This document shows, piece after piece, positions 33,609 through 42,277 of a stretch of DNA of 64,000 bases; position 1 is the stretch's first letter; every line of letters starts with the position of its first letter. Source of the DNA: CAYUYV01 sp964522525 (lineage in GTDB: Bacteria > Pseudomonadota > Alphaproteobacteria > JAJFIK01); contig CAZFWG010000004.1 in the NCBI GenBank assembly GCA_964522525.1, positions 1 to 64,000 of the forward strand, read 5' to 3'. The translations under genes were made by a program, and so were the position numbers. A model generated the notes under the pieces. The model did no database searches. It was not told the DNA's origin and saw only the letters and a program-made list of their open reading frames with translations.

Positions 33609-35303
33609 TTACTGCGGGGTCGAGGAGGCCCGGACCACGAGACAGTCTCCGGAGATGTTGTTGCACAGGTCGGAAGCCAGCGAGAGCGGCAAGGGCCCGA
33701 TCCTGAGGCGCACGACGCGTTGACCGCCAACCTGGCCCGACACATAGCTGGGCTCGAGGCCCCGGAGCGCCGGGTTCTGGGCCAAGAGCGACTGCCAAAC
33801 CGCTGTCGCGGAGGCCTGATCCGGACGGGAAGCCAACTGGGCCCAGTAACTCTGACTGCCACTCGAGGGCGCGACGGCCAAGCTGGCGTTGGTCGGTTGC
33901 GCCGGTTGTTGCGCGATCGTTGCGGGCTGCCGCAGCGCCGGGGGATTGGACACGGGTGGCGGGCTTGTGGGGCGCGGGCTTTCCGCGGCAACGGTTGGAA
34001 TGGGGGATCCGCGCTGGGACACCGGAGTTACGGGGCTGACCGGGCCTTGGGAGCCCGAGGAAGATGCCCCCGACCCGGACGCGGCCCGCAGGGCGGCATC
34101 GCGATCCTTCACCACGAAGCAATCGCCCGTAATGGCGGCGCAGAGTTCATCGGCCTGGGTGAAATTCATCGGCCCGACCCGAATCCGGACCACTTCTTCG
34201 CCGAATACGAGGCTCTCTTCAAATGTTGGCTGGTAACTGGCAAGGATCCCATTGCCTGCGAGGCGCGACTGCCATTCCGCCTGCGGATTACCGCCACTGG
34301 AAAAGGACGCCAGCTGAGCCCAGTAGATCCCGTTTCCGACTGCGGGTGCGGCGGGCGGCGGTGTGGGGCGGGCCGCCGCCGGAGCAGCTCCCGGCGTTGA
34401 CGATATGACGGGCACGTCCAAACGGGCGGGCGGCGGCGTTTCGATCGGCTCCGGCGACAGGGCGCCAAAACGCGGTTCCTCAGGAGCCTCCCCGGCGGGC
34501 GGTGTCAGTTGCACGGGCGCAGTGGGCGGAAGGTCCGAAGCGTCAGCCGGTGCACGCCCTTGCGGGTTGGGAACAAGGCTCGGCCCAAGACTGGCCCTGG
34601 TCTGAGCGCCCGGACCCGCCGTGGTCGGCCCCGTTGTCGGCTCAGCCGGAAAAGCCGCAGCTTGATTGCCTTCCGGCTTCACCCGGCCTTCAAGACCCAT
34701 GGGTCCCTGCCGATCAACGCGGGTCTGCGTGCCCACAACGGGCACAGCAGCCGCAAACGTCGATGCTTCGCCACTGGAGGACGTTCCGACCGGTGCCGTT
34801 GACACAACGGGCACGCTTGGGCTTTGGAGTGACGGGCCCTGTCGCACGGGAACGGATGGTATCTGGGCAGCCGCCTGTAGGTTCGGGGCCGGATTCAGGT
34901 TCGGGGCCGTTGCGGGCGGCGGTTGTTGAGGGGCAGTGTTTGACGCAATCTGTGGTGCCGGTTGAGGGGGCACTGGCTCCTGCGGAGGTGCGGTCAGAAC
35001 CGTGCCCTGCTCCACCCAATAACAGGCCTCACTCCCAAAACTGCTGATTTTTTGGGTCGTTACATTCCGGGGAACCTGGAGATTCTCGAGGGCCGCCCGA
35101 CGATAGGTCAGGACACCATTGACGAAGCAGTGCCGGTTGCCCGGCTTGGACACCAGGTCGGCACCTTCGTTGGTCAGCGGAATCTCTTGGGCCAGGATCG
35201 GATGCACTGGAACCACAGCGGTTCCGATCACCCCCACAACGCACAGCGTGCCGGCCAAGATCGGGAAGCGGTCAGTGCCGCGATGGAATATCTTGATACG
35301 CAT
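33609..35303 (-). CDS. Exported protein with two SPOR-like domains and long proline-rich linker
   Basis: About 564 residues from ATG 35303. An N-terminal hydrophobic segment (LAGTLCVVGVIGTAVV) resembles a signal or anchor. A cysteine-containing domain (RHCFVNGVLTYRR ... EACYWVEQG) follows. Then come some 200 residues of Pro/Ala/Thr-rich linker and two SPOR-type repeats beginning YWAQLASF and YWAQLASR. Each has a VVRIRVGP- or VVRLRIGP-type strand and ends in GDCFVV or GDCLVV. SPOR domains bind denuded peptidoglycan. It is followed (upstream on the strand) by a retropepsin-like protease and the TadG protein, so it may link the pilus to the cell wall. Confidence 0.8.
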   Translation of the reverse strand: MRIKIFHRGTDRFPILAGTLCVVGVIGTAVVPVHPILAQEIPLTNEGADLVSKPGNRHCFVNGVLTYRRAALENLQVPRNVTTQKISSFGSEACYWVEQGTVLTAPPQEPVPPQPAPQIASNTAPQQPPPATAPNLNPAPNLQAAAQIPSVPVRQGPSLQSPSVPVVSTAPVGTSSSGEASTFAAAVPVVGTQTRVDRQGPMGLEGRVKPEGNQAAAFPAEPTTGPTTAGPGAQTRASLGPSLVPNPQGRAPADASDLPPTAPVQLTPPAGEAPEEPRFGALSPEPIETPPPARLDVPVISSTPGAAPAAARPTPPPAAPAVGNGIYWAQLASFSSGGNPQAEWQSRLAGNGILASYQPTFEESLVFGEEVVRIRVGPMNFTQADELCAAITGDCFVVKDRDAALRAASGSGASSSGSQGPVSPVTPVSQRGSPIPTVAAESPRPTSPPPVSNPPALRQPATIAQQPAQPTNASLAVAPSSGSQSYWAQLASRPDQASATAVWQSLLAQNPALRGLEPSYVSGQVGGQRVVRLRIGPLPLSLASDLCNNISGDCLVVRASSTPQ

Positions 35304-35337
35304 GTTCTGACATTTCACTGAAACTCGCGGGTGGGAA

Positions 35338-35967
35338 TCACCAGGACATGACCAAGCGGCCATCTTCCACCTTATAGCTGCGCAAAGCATTTAGAAAACT
35401 TGAACCCAATAACGGCATGCCCAGATCGCTGTCGATGATGACGGCGGCGACATTATCCAGTTTCAGGTTACCGATACGGATCTCGGGCAAGACAAGATGG
35501 GCGGCTCCAACGCGACCATTTGCGGTGGCAAGAGGTACCGTATAAGTGAAATCACGTTGCCGGAGACCCAGATCATCCATGTGATCGCGGCCAAAGACGA
35601 CAAATGTTGCACCCGTGTCAACGAGGAACGTGAATTCTGGCACACCGGGACGGCCGCGCGGGGGCCGAACCTTGGCACGCACCACGAAGTGGCCGTGGTG
35701 TTGCTCGGAGATTTCCAGGCTGCGAAAACCGACGGGCCTGGGCGCGACCGCGCTCTCGACCGCCGGTTTGGTGAGCAGATTGTCCGCCGCATCACCCGTC
35801 GTGAACCCACCGGCGGGTTTGGGTGCGGCAGGATCGGGTCCCGCCGCCTTTGACGAGAACGTGCCGGCAAAGAAACAAAGCACGCAGACCAGCATGAACT
35901 CTTTTGGACCAAATCCTTCCCGGAAGGCGCTGGTCGGTCGTCTCATGCCATCCGGATAACGCCTCAT
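35338..35967 (-). CDS. Retropepsin-like aspartic protease, clan AA
   Basis: A 209-residue protein with an N-terminal membrane helix (FMLVCVLCFFAGTF) and one aspartic-protease domain. The active-site motif FLVDTGATFVVF lies near residue 115, the flap region near PLATANGRVGAAH, and the conserved C-terminal LLGSSFLNALRSYKVEDGRL. This is the single-domain retropepsin type found in alphaproteobacteria, presumably dimeric and periplasmic. Substrates are unknown. Its stop is 34 bases before the SPOR protein start on the same strand, and the VWA/TadG gene lies upstream, so it may process envelope or pilus proteins. Confidence 0.85.
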   Translation of the reverse strand: MRRYPDGMRRPTSAFREGFGPKEFMLVCVLCFFAGTFSSKAAGPDPAAPKPAGGFTTGDAADNLLTKPAVESAVAPRPVGFRSLEISEQHHGHFVVRAKVRPPRGRPGVPEFTFLVDTGATFVVFGRDHMDDLGLRQRDFTYTVPLATANGRVGAAHLVLPEIRIGNLKLDNVAAVIIDSDLGMPLLGSSFLNALRSYKVEDGRLVMSW

Positions 35968-36036
35968 TGGACCTCTGGCTTCAGCTTTCGCGCCCCCCAG
36001 CGCGTTCCCCGTTGCCCGCCTCTTGGGTTTGAACCA

Positions 36037-37803
36037 TTAGCCACTGATGCGCAGGTTCGTCAAACCGATCGCGATTTCCCGGAAGGCGTTTTGCAAGGAT
36101 TCAGCATCGGGCGTGACAAAGGCATATGTCACATCCGGGTTTTCAGCATCCGCCGGCGTTGCACAGGCCGCCATGAGATCGGTGACCGTATTAATGGTCT
36201 CGCCTGTCTCCGGATTGGTGATCGTCCGCGTGTTCTGAACGGGGCCCAGAACGATCGTGTAGAGCAGAACCCCTTCGCTCTTGATCAGGCTGCAAACCTC
36301 AAGCGTTTTTTCATTCACCCTTGTTTCAATGTGATCTTTGCCCGGTGCACCCAACCGCTCTTGCGCCGCGTAGCCATAGGGCCCGAAATCGGAATCCAAC
36401 AAGGCCGGTCCACCTCCCGCGCCGACCATCTGGTTCCGCCCATCCGTCAGGACGACAACAGCTTTCTGCCATTCCTCGTCGTCATAGGGCGCACCCCGCG
36501 TGAAAGGCTCCGTAGGGGAAAGAACACGCAACCCCCAGATCAAACCCTGCGCAACATTGGTCCCCGATCCGCCCCAGGGTGCGAGGTTTGAAACACGAAT
36601 CAGGGTGGTCAACACATCATCGGTCAGATCCAGGATCGGATCCGCGCAGGAAGCGTTCGGACCGCGCGTTGGGCTTGGCACCTCGTCGACCTGGGCGACC
36701 GTGACAGTTTCGCCGCCCGACGGCAGATACCGTTGCCAATCGAATTTGGGATAGGCAGGGAAGCCTTCTCCGGTTGGCGTAGAGACCAGCACTTCATCAA
36801 ACGGATCGTAGTTGTTCTGAAAGTTCCCAGTCGGCTCATCGGGATCACCCGTGGGCTCATCCGGGGGATTGACCGGCTCATCAGGCCAGAACCACGGCAC
36901 CCAATAGGTATCCGCAACGGGGACGCCTGCTTCGGTGTCTCCAGGCGCCACGTCATTCGTATCCAAGGGCTCCGGCCGGGCCTCAACACATCCCTTCCAG
37001 CTCGCGTTCGAAATTCGATCAAACATGTCGAAAATGTTCCGCCTTGTGGTGGGGAAGCCGGCGAAATTCATGCCATGAAATTTTGCTTCGGCCCCAAGAT
37101 CCATCCAACTGTTTTTGAAGGATGACCCGGCCCTGATGTTCACCGTGGTTACGAAGGGGACGAGGCCCATCCGCAGATAGGGCGGAAACATCTCGCCACC
37201 GGAAAGAATGCTTACCATGTCGACGGCCGCGGTCCGGAGCGCCGCGATCCGGCTAATGCCCGGGCTGGCATTGCCGCTCATTGACCCGGTGTTGTCGAGA
37301 ACCATCACGACTTCAAGTCCCGTAATCTCCCGTGTGATCTCAACGCTTTCGCGCACGACCACGGATGAAAGAGACGTGAAATCGAGCTCCGTGCCGAGAA
37401 TGTCGCTGACGGCGCTAATGAAGGGCGCGATCGGCTCCACGGACGCGGCGACCAATATCTGACCGTTCGGATAGCTTACCTCAACGACCGGCGGAGCCTT
37501 CACCCCCGCCAGCGAGAAATTGGCGTCAAAAAAAGCCTGGCTGTAAGCATCCAGAACCGCAGCTTCGGGACCCGTCGGATTGACGGTAGCCCCCGCCGCT
37601 TCCGGCAGCGTTGCCATCGCCAGCCCTGTCATAGACAACGCATTGTCCAGGCGGGCCCGCGTCGACACCAAATAGGTCACGTCGACGGCCAGCGCGATCA
37701 TGATGATGATGACAGAAACGAGTACAGCGAGAGATGCGATGACGAAACCACGCTGGTCCCGCCGCAGATCGCGCAGGAAAAATATAATCTTTTTCAACGC
37801 CAA
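36037..37803 (-). CDS. tadG: TadG-like protein with von Willebrand factor A domain
   Basis: A 588-residue protein. Its N-terminal part (RRDQRGFVIASLAVLVSVIIIMIALAVDVTYLV) has the TadG-type charged stretch and membrane helix. It is followed by a VWA domain with the metal site DNTGSMSG (near residue 169), extended segments, and a C-terminal region ending ALQNAFREIAIGLTNL. An insertion around residues 305-330 carries DEPTG repeats rich in Pro/Asp. TadG is a periplasmic/outer-membrane pilus factor. It lies divergently from the two TadE-like genes, with about 400 bases between them. Confidence 0.88.
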   Translation of the reverse strand: MALKKIIFFLRDLRRDQRGFVIASLAVLVSVIIIMIALAVDVTYLVSTRARLDNALSMTGLAMATLPEAAGATVNPTGPEAAVLDAYSQAFFDANFSLAGVKAPPVVEVSYPNGQILVAASVEPIAPFISAVSDILGTELDFTSLSSVVVRESVEITREITGLEVVMVLDNTGSMSGNASPGISRIAALRTAAVDMVSILSGGEMFPPYLRMGLVPFVTTVNIRAGSSFKNSWMDLGAEAKFHGMNFAGFPTTRRNIFDMFDRISNASWKGCVEARPEPLDTNDVAPGDTEAGVPVADTYWVPWFWPDEPVNPPDEPTGDPDEPTGNFQNNYDPFDEVLVSTPTGEGFPAYPKFDWQRYLPSGGETVTVAQVDEVPSPTRGPNASCADPILDLTDDVLTTLIRVSNLAPWGGSGTNVAQGLIWGLRVLSPTEPFTRGAPYDDEEWQKAVVVLTDGRNQMVGAGGGPALLDSDFGPYGYAAQERLGAPGKDHIETRVNEKTLEVCSLIKSEGVLLYTIVLGPVQNTRTITNPETGETINTVTDLMAACATPADAENPDVTYAFVTPDAESLQNAFREIAIGLTNLRISG

Positions 37804-38201
37804 GCCCTCTTAAAGGCAATCCCCAGTTTGTGCATATCTCAATTGACCGCCTCCGGCAACCCCGTGTCACCTAACCAAACTGTCAACCTTGTTTCTGATT
37901 TTCCTTTCGAATCAATTGGTTACTGACAGGCACCTCCCAACGGGCAGACCATGCTATGGAATTTAAGGTTGGCCGCGCTGCTTTAAGGAACGGTTATTTG
38001 CGGCCGCCGGAAAACCAGGGCATTCAATGCGATGGCGCCCGCGCATAAATGCTTCCGTGGTAAGAGGTTGGCGGCCGGCCGGCGCCCGTGTATGAAAAGG
38101 ACTTGCTTCACCTTTTGCGAGCCGGTGAGCGTTCGCGTTCGGAGACTCTCGAGCGGCGGACACGTTTAGCGGATCGCAGCGCGTATCGTAGGGGATAGGC
38201 C
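37804..38201. other. Divergent region between tadG and tadE-like genes
   Basis: About 400 bases presumably holding two divergent promoters. It includes a GGCCGGCC-type palindrome near 38070. No gene is seen. Confidence 0.5.
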
Positions 38202-38897
38202 ATGGGAAATGGTTCGGGATGCGCCGGGTCTCACGGCAAAAAGTCAATCATCAAACAGTCGATCATTCGGTCACGATCCGGCAGCAGTGTTGTTGAGGCG
38301 GCAATTCTTCTTTTTCCGGCACTTCTTCTACTGTCGGCCGTTTTCGAGCTCATGCTGATTCTCTCCGCCATGGCCCTTCTGCAATGGGGCACCGCCGACG
38401 CCGCCCTGCTTGTGCGCACGGGACAAGCTCAGGAAGACGGTCTCACGGTCGATAGTCTCAAAAGCACCATATGCGGCCGTGCAACCCTCCTGACCAATTG
38501 CGTGAACGATATCACCCTCGAAGTTCGATCACACGGCGACCCTGGCGAAGGCATCTCCGTCAATCTCGCGGAAATCCTCGCCGAACCACTCGGCGATTTT
38601 GGACAGCCCGACGGCGATGATGAAGACGATGCAGACGATGGAGATGACGGCGACGATGAAGACGACGGAGATGACAGCGACGATGGTGGCGGTGGGGGCG
38701 GAGACGACTCCGACGAGCCGACATTCGAACCTGGTGTCGCCGAAGACCTGGTGACCGTGCGCGTCGCTTATACCTGGGATATTGTCACACCGATTGTCTC
38801 GCCGTTCATTTCAAATGTGGGATCGAGTGGGTTCGTCTTCACGACAACCTTTGTGTTCCGGAATGAGCCTTTCGAGGATGGTGGGATCACATCATGA
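38202..38897 (+). CDS. TadE-like pseudopilin with acidic Asp/Gly low-complexity insert
   Basis: A 231-residue pseudopilin. After a basic leader comes RSGSSVVEAAILLFPALLLL, a class III leader where cleavage after Gly would leave a helix with the conserved Glu. The middle carries about 35 residues of nearly pure Asp/Gly/Glu (about 137-172), encoded by GAY/GGN triplets. The C-terminal part (YTWDIVTPIVSPFIS) is typical of TadE/TadF. The acidic tract could bind calcium. The next gene overlaps by 4 bases (ATGA), so they are translationally coupled. Confidence 0.85.
   Translation: MGNGSGCAGSHGKKSIIKQSIIRSRSGSSVVEAAILLFPALLLLSAVFELMLILSAMALLQWGTADAALLVRTGQAQEDGLTVDSLKSTICGRATLLTNCVNDITLEVRSHGDPGEGISVNLAEILAEPLGDFGQPDGDDEDDADDGDDGDDEDDGDDSDDGGGGGGDDSDEPTFEPGVAEDLVTVRVAYTWDIVTPIVSPFISNVGSSGFVFTTTFVFRNEPFEDGGITS
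38610..38717 (+). repeat. GAY/GGN triplet low-complexity tract in the TadE-like gene
   Basis: Imperfect tandem triplets encode an Asp/Glu/Gly-rich run. The frame is preserved throughout, so length changes by slippage would not abolish the protein. Confidence 0.8.
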
Positions 38898-39439
38898 GCA
38901 TCGGCAATTTCATTCGATCGCTTCTCAGGGATGAGCGTGGATCGCCGACAGTGGAATTCGCTCTGGCGGCGCCAATCCTCATCACGCTTCTCATCGGATC
39001 CGTCGAACTGGTTCGGATCACTCAGGCGGACATCAAAACGGATTCAGCTGCGATCACTCTCGCGGATCTGAGCACCCAATTTGAAGCCTTAAGCGCGGCG
39101 GAAATCACCACGATCTTTGATGTGGTGCGAGCCATCATGCATCCGTTGCCCGTTGATACGCTGGAACTCACCATTACCAGTATCGAGATCGACGGCGACG
39201 GCAACGCGTCGGTTGCCTGGAGTGAAGGGTCGCCGGCCAGCACGGAAAGATCGGTGGGCTCGTCCTTTTCGTTGCCTGCCGGCATTGTCGTCAATAATTC
39301 GTCGTTGATCCTGGCCGAGTTGCGTTACGAGCTTCAAACGCCGGGGGCGCTTATTTTGCCCAGCGTCTTCACTTTCGACCTGGAACGGCTTGCAAAACCA
39401 CGTCGGACAAACGCAATCATCGGACCGGATGCCGGCTAG
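38894..39439 (+). CDS. TadE-like pseudopilin
   Basis: A 181-residue protein beginning with a short basic leader, RSLLRDERG, then SPTVEFALAAPILITLLIGSVELV, the classic TadE/TadF helix with Glu after the cleavage glycine. The rest is a periplasmic domain of alternating beta strands. It is processed by CpaA and acts as a minor pilin in Tad pilus assembly. Coupled to the upstream pseudopilin by a 4-base overlap. Its 3' end lies 23 bases from the convergent ctaA gene. Confidence 0.9.
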   Translation: MSIGNFIRSLLRDERGSPTVEFALAAPILITLLIGSVELVRITQADIKTDSAAITLADLSTQFEALSAAEITTIFDVVRAIMHPLPVDTLELTITSIEIDGDGNASVAWSEGSPASTERSVGSSFSLPAGIVVNNSSLILAELRYELQTPGALILPSVFTFDLERLAKPRRTNAIIGPDAG

Positions 39440-39462
39440 TTTTCAGTTTATCAGGAACAAGA

Positions 39463-40602
39463 TTACATCGGATCTCGCCACGGGACCGTGATTGGAGTGA
39501 CGTGTCCCTGAAAGGGCGCCCGCGTCAGGCGGAATACTGCGTGAATGCCTGCCGCCAGGACGAGAGCGGCACCGGCCTGATGAGCGGCACCGAGATGGAG
39601 CGGGACGACCGCCAGCAAAGTCCATATTCCTAAAACGATCTGCACGGAAACAGCGGCCAGCAGAATCATCACCGAGGCCCGCGCGCCGCCCGCGATGGGT
39701 CGAACCAGGGCGAGCCCCGCAAAAACGATGACCACCAGACCGACCGCATAAGCCAGCATCCGATGGGCGAATTGCACCGTCGTGATGTTCTCGAACAGAT
39801 TGCGCCACCAGGGCGCCAGATCCCCCAGCCCCGCCGGGATGAACCGGTCATCCATCAACGGCCAGCTGTTATAGGTCATGCCCGCATCGAGACCCGCCAC
39901 GAACCCGCCCATGAGGCATTGGAGATAGATCAAGGCGACGGCGACCATGGATGCGAGGCCAAGGCCCCGGCTTGCCTCCCGCGTGTCGCGGCTGACCCGT
40001 CCCTCGGGCCCGATCAGCAGGTCGCAAGCGACCCAAACAATGCAAGCGAAGATGAAAAAGGCCAGACCGAGATGGGCCACAAGGCGGTACTGGCTGACAT
40101 CAACCCGGTCCACGAGACCACTTTGGACCATGTACCATCCCAAAGCGCCCTGAAGGCCGCCAAGCAGGAACAGACCCCAAAGGCGCAAGGCCAAGCCGCG
40201 ATCGAGTTTGCGCGTAAGGTGGAAATAAAGCAGGCCAAGCGCGAAGGCGAGACCGATGACACGGCCGAGTAGCCGGTGGCCCCATTCCCAATAATAGATG
40301 GTCTTGAACTCAGCGAGGGACATGCCCCGATTGACGAGCTGATATTCCGGGATCTGCCGATATTTCTCAAACTCCGCTTCCCATGCTTCCGCGGAAAGGG
40401 GCGGCAATACACCGGTCACGGGACGCCATTCGGTAATCGAAAGGCCCGAATCGGTGAGACGTGTTGCCCCACCCACGACAATCATGGTCAGGAGAAGACC
40501 GGCCATGCCGATCAGCCACCAGCCCACTTGCCGGCGGGGCGCCATCGCGCGTCCGCGTGAGACGGGCAATTCAGCATCCGTAATCCCGTCCAAAACGCCC
40601 AT
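39463..40602 (-). CDS. ctaA: Haem A synthase, CtaA/COX15 type 2
   Basis: A 379-residue integral membrane protein that oxidises haem O to haem A for cytochrome oxidase. It has about eight hydrophobic segments and the haem-ligand histidines in YYWEWGHRLLGR, YRLVAHLGLA, FAHRMLAYAVG and HLGAAHQAGA. The GGATRLTDSGLSITEW block near residue 45 is diagnostic. Length and the GGATRLT opening match the alphaproteobacterial/mitochondrial COX15 type. It is transcribed away from the DUF2842 gene at 40752, with about 150 bases between them. Confidence 0.95.
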   Translation of the reverse strand: MGVLDGITDAELPVSRGRAMAPRRQVGWWLIGMAGLLLTMIVVGGATRLTDSGLSITEWRPVTGVLPPLSAEAWEAEFEKYRQIPEYQLVNRGMSLAEFKTIYYWEWGHRLLGRVIGLAFALGLLYFHLTRKLDRGLALRLWGLFLLGGLQGALGWYMVQSGLVDRVDVSQYRLVAHLGLAFFIFACIVWVACDLLIGPEGRVSRDTREASRGLGLASMVAVALIYLQCLMGGFVAGLDAGMTYNSWPLMDDRFIPAGLGDLAPWWRNLFENITTVQFAHRMLAYAVGLVVIVFAGLALVRPIAGGARASVMILLAAVSVQIVLGIWTLLAVVPLHLGAAHQAGAALVLAAGIHAVFRLTRAPFQGHVTPITVPWRDPM

Positions 40603-40751
40603 GGCGTTCTATTCCTCCGATCAAACCCCACCGCTGGACATAGCGGGCCCCGGAACGCAGAGCAAGCACCCTGAGTCACCACGTCGCAAGGACTTGGGCC
40701 TTTCAAAGCAAGGCGCTAGGTTACAGCAGGTAGGGTATCGACAGTGGAGCG

Positions 40752-40967
40752 ATGTGGCGAATGACCATGCGTCAGCGAAAACTGGTGGGCGGGATCGGCT
40801 TGATTGTGGGCCTGATCGCCTATGTTTTTGCCGTCTCCATTGCGGTGACCGAGTTCGTCTCGGACATCCTGTGGCTGGAGCTGCTCATTTATGCGGTGGC
40901 CGGCGTGGCCTGGGCCCTCCCGGTCCGCTTTCTCATTCTTTGGATGAACCGGCCGGATCCGGAATAG
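40752..40967 (+). CDS. Small membrane protein, DUF2842 type
   Basis: A protein of 66 to 71 residues with two membrane helices (GGIGLIVGLIAYVFAVSI and LLIYAVAGVAWALPVRFL) and the terminal W-M-basic-P pattern of DUF2842. Three in-frame ATGs (40752, 40761, 40767) compete, and the ribosome site does not decide among them. The family is nearly confined to alphaproteobacteria and its function is unknown. It is often close to ctaA, as here. Confidence 0.8.
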   Translation: MWRMTMRQRKLVGGIGLIVGLIAYVFAVSIAVTEFVSDILWLELLIYAVAGVAWALPVRFLILWMNRPDPE

Positions 40968-41098
40968 ATCCCGGCCCCCAGAACGACCACAGGACGCCCC
41001 TAAATCCGAAATCGCGTCAGTGGGGCATCACTGGTCATGGCGCGGCAAGACCCTATGATGTATCTCAATCATCAAGACGCCATCCACAGGAGTGACCC

Positions 41099-41179
41099 AT
41101 GGAAGCCATCTTGCCCATCGCCCTTTTCATTGTGCTGTTTCTGATCCTGAATCTCGTGGATTTCGGCCGGCTGGACTGA
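41099..41179 (+). CDS. Small membrane peptide, 26 residues
   Basis: An ATG at 41099 with AGGAG seven bases upstream. The peptide, starting MEAILPIALFIVLFLILNLV and ending in DFGRLD, is one hydrophobic helix with an acidic N-terminal residue and a charged C-terminal cap. The length and cap recall small conserved alphaproteobacterial membrane peptides near respiratory genes, but I cannot name a family. It is the only gene between DUF2842 and the phosphodiesterase, and its ribosome site is among the best in this part. Confidence 0.7.
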   Translation: MEAILPIALFIVLFLILNLVDFGRLD

Positions 41180-41218
41180 CCCGCGTCTGGCGAGGCGCCT
41201 ACAGGCAGCCCGAGGGCG

Positions 41219-42193
41219 TCATTCCGGGCTTGGGGTGATTGCGCAGGCGCGCAAGGCATCCTCGGTCGAGCCATTGGCTTGAAGCGCCTGATATGCTTGG
41301 AGATGGCGATCCGTGGCCAGAACATCGAGGCCCTGTGCCGCCAGTTCGGCATAAAGCGCCTCGTTCCCCGATTCCTCGACTTCCAGATCCAGAGTCCAGA
41401 AGACACCGTGAGAGACGGAAATCCCTTCAAGTCGGAGCCATGACGCCAGTTCCGGGTCAAAATCTTCCGTGCCGGTCCAGGCCAGAAGGTTGTTCGCCCT
41501 GGCGCCCGCGTCCTGCAACTGCTGCAGCGATCGGTAGCCATTGATGCCGGCCGATACCATGAGCGTGGGATCGATGCGGTGAACGGCGCCCGCGCCTTCC
41601 GCCGTATACACAATCAACACAACTCGGTCCTGGGCTTCAACGGCTTTGACCACGCCCATGACCGACTCGACCCTCGTGCCCGCCTTGATATCGAGCAGCA
41701 AGACACCCTTGCCCTTCATCCACTGCAAAGCCTCCACCAGGCTTGGCGGTGAAAAACGGGTCACGGCGCCTTCCGGATCGCGGAGCTTCAGCTTCCGGAT
41801 CGTGGCCCAATCCGTATCGGCAACCGAGCCGGCGCCCGTGGTGGTGCGCTCCAGCGTTTCGTCATGCATGAGAATCAGCTGGCCGTCCTTGGTTGTGCGG
41901 ATGTCGACCTCGATCAGCATAGGCGCCGCGCTTAGCGTGTGGGCGATGGTCTCCAAGGCGTTTTCCGGATAGCCCGGTCCCACGCCGCCACGATGGGCGC
42001 TGACCAAGGTGGTCTTGCCCCGCAGACAGGCGAACATCGGGGACAATCCACCGGGTTCGGGCGCATAGGCCAGTTTGGGCGTGCCGGTTGGCGGCACCAC
42101 CTCCGAGGTGCAGGCAGCGACGCCAAACACCAGCGCGGCCGAAACCAGAAAGACCCAATATTTTGATGACCTGTTGCCCATTGTTCGCCCCAT
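41219..42193 (-). CDS. Glycerophosphodiester phosphodiesterase family lipoprotein
   Basis: A 324-residue protein. The lipoprotein signal (VFLVSAALVFGVAAC, Cys near residue 28) is followed by a GDPD-type TIM barrel: SAHRGG with the catalytic histidine, ENALET, EVDIRTTKDGQLILMHDETLERTTTG with metal-binding Glu/Asp and the second histidine, and LLLDIKAGT. These enzymes split glycerophosphodiesters into glycerol-3-phosphate and an alcohol. The lipoprotein anchor suggests a periplasmic or outer-membrane location. C-terminal region is somewhat divergent from bacterial GlpQ, so substrate is uncertain. Confidence 0.9.
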   Translation of the reverse strand: MGRTMGNRSSKYWVFLVSAALVFGVAACTSEVVPPTGTPKLAYAPEPGGLSPMFACLRGKTTLVSAHRGGVGPGYPENALETIAHTLSAAPMLIEVDIRTTKDGQLILMHDETLERTTTGAGSVADTDWATIRKLKLRDPEGAVTRFSPPSLVEALQWMKGKGVLLLDIKAGTRVESVMGVVKAVEAQDRVVLIVYTAEGAGAVHRIDPTLMVSAGINGYRSLQQLQDAGARANNLLAWTGTEDFDPELASWLRLEGISVSHGVFWTLDLEVEESGNEALYAELAAQGLDVLATDRHLQAYQALQANGSTEDALRACAITPSPE

Positions 42194-42277
42194 CCGACGC
42201 GATGCCTCTCGACGGCCTCAGAGCTAGCACAGCACGGCTACAGATGCGATGTGCCATGCGTGCGGCGGGAGGACCGA

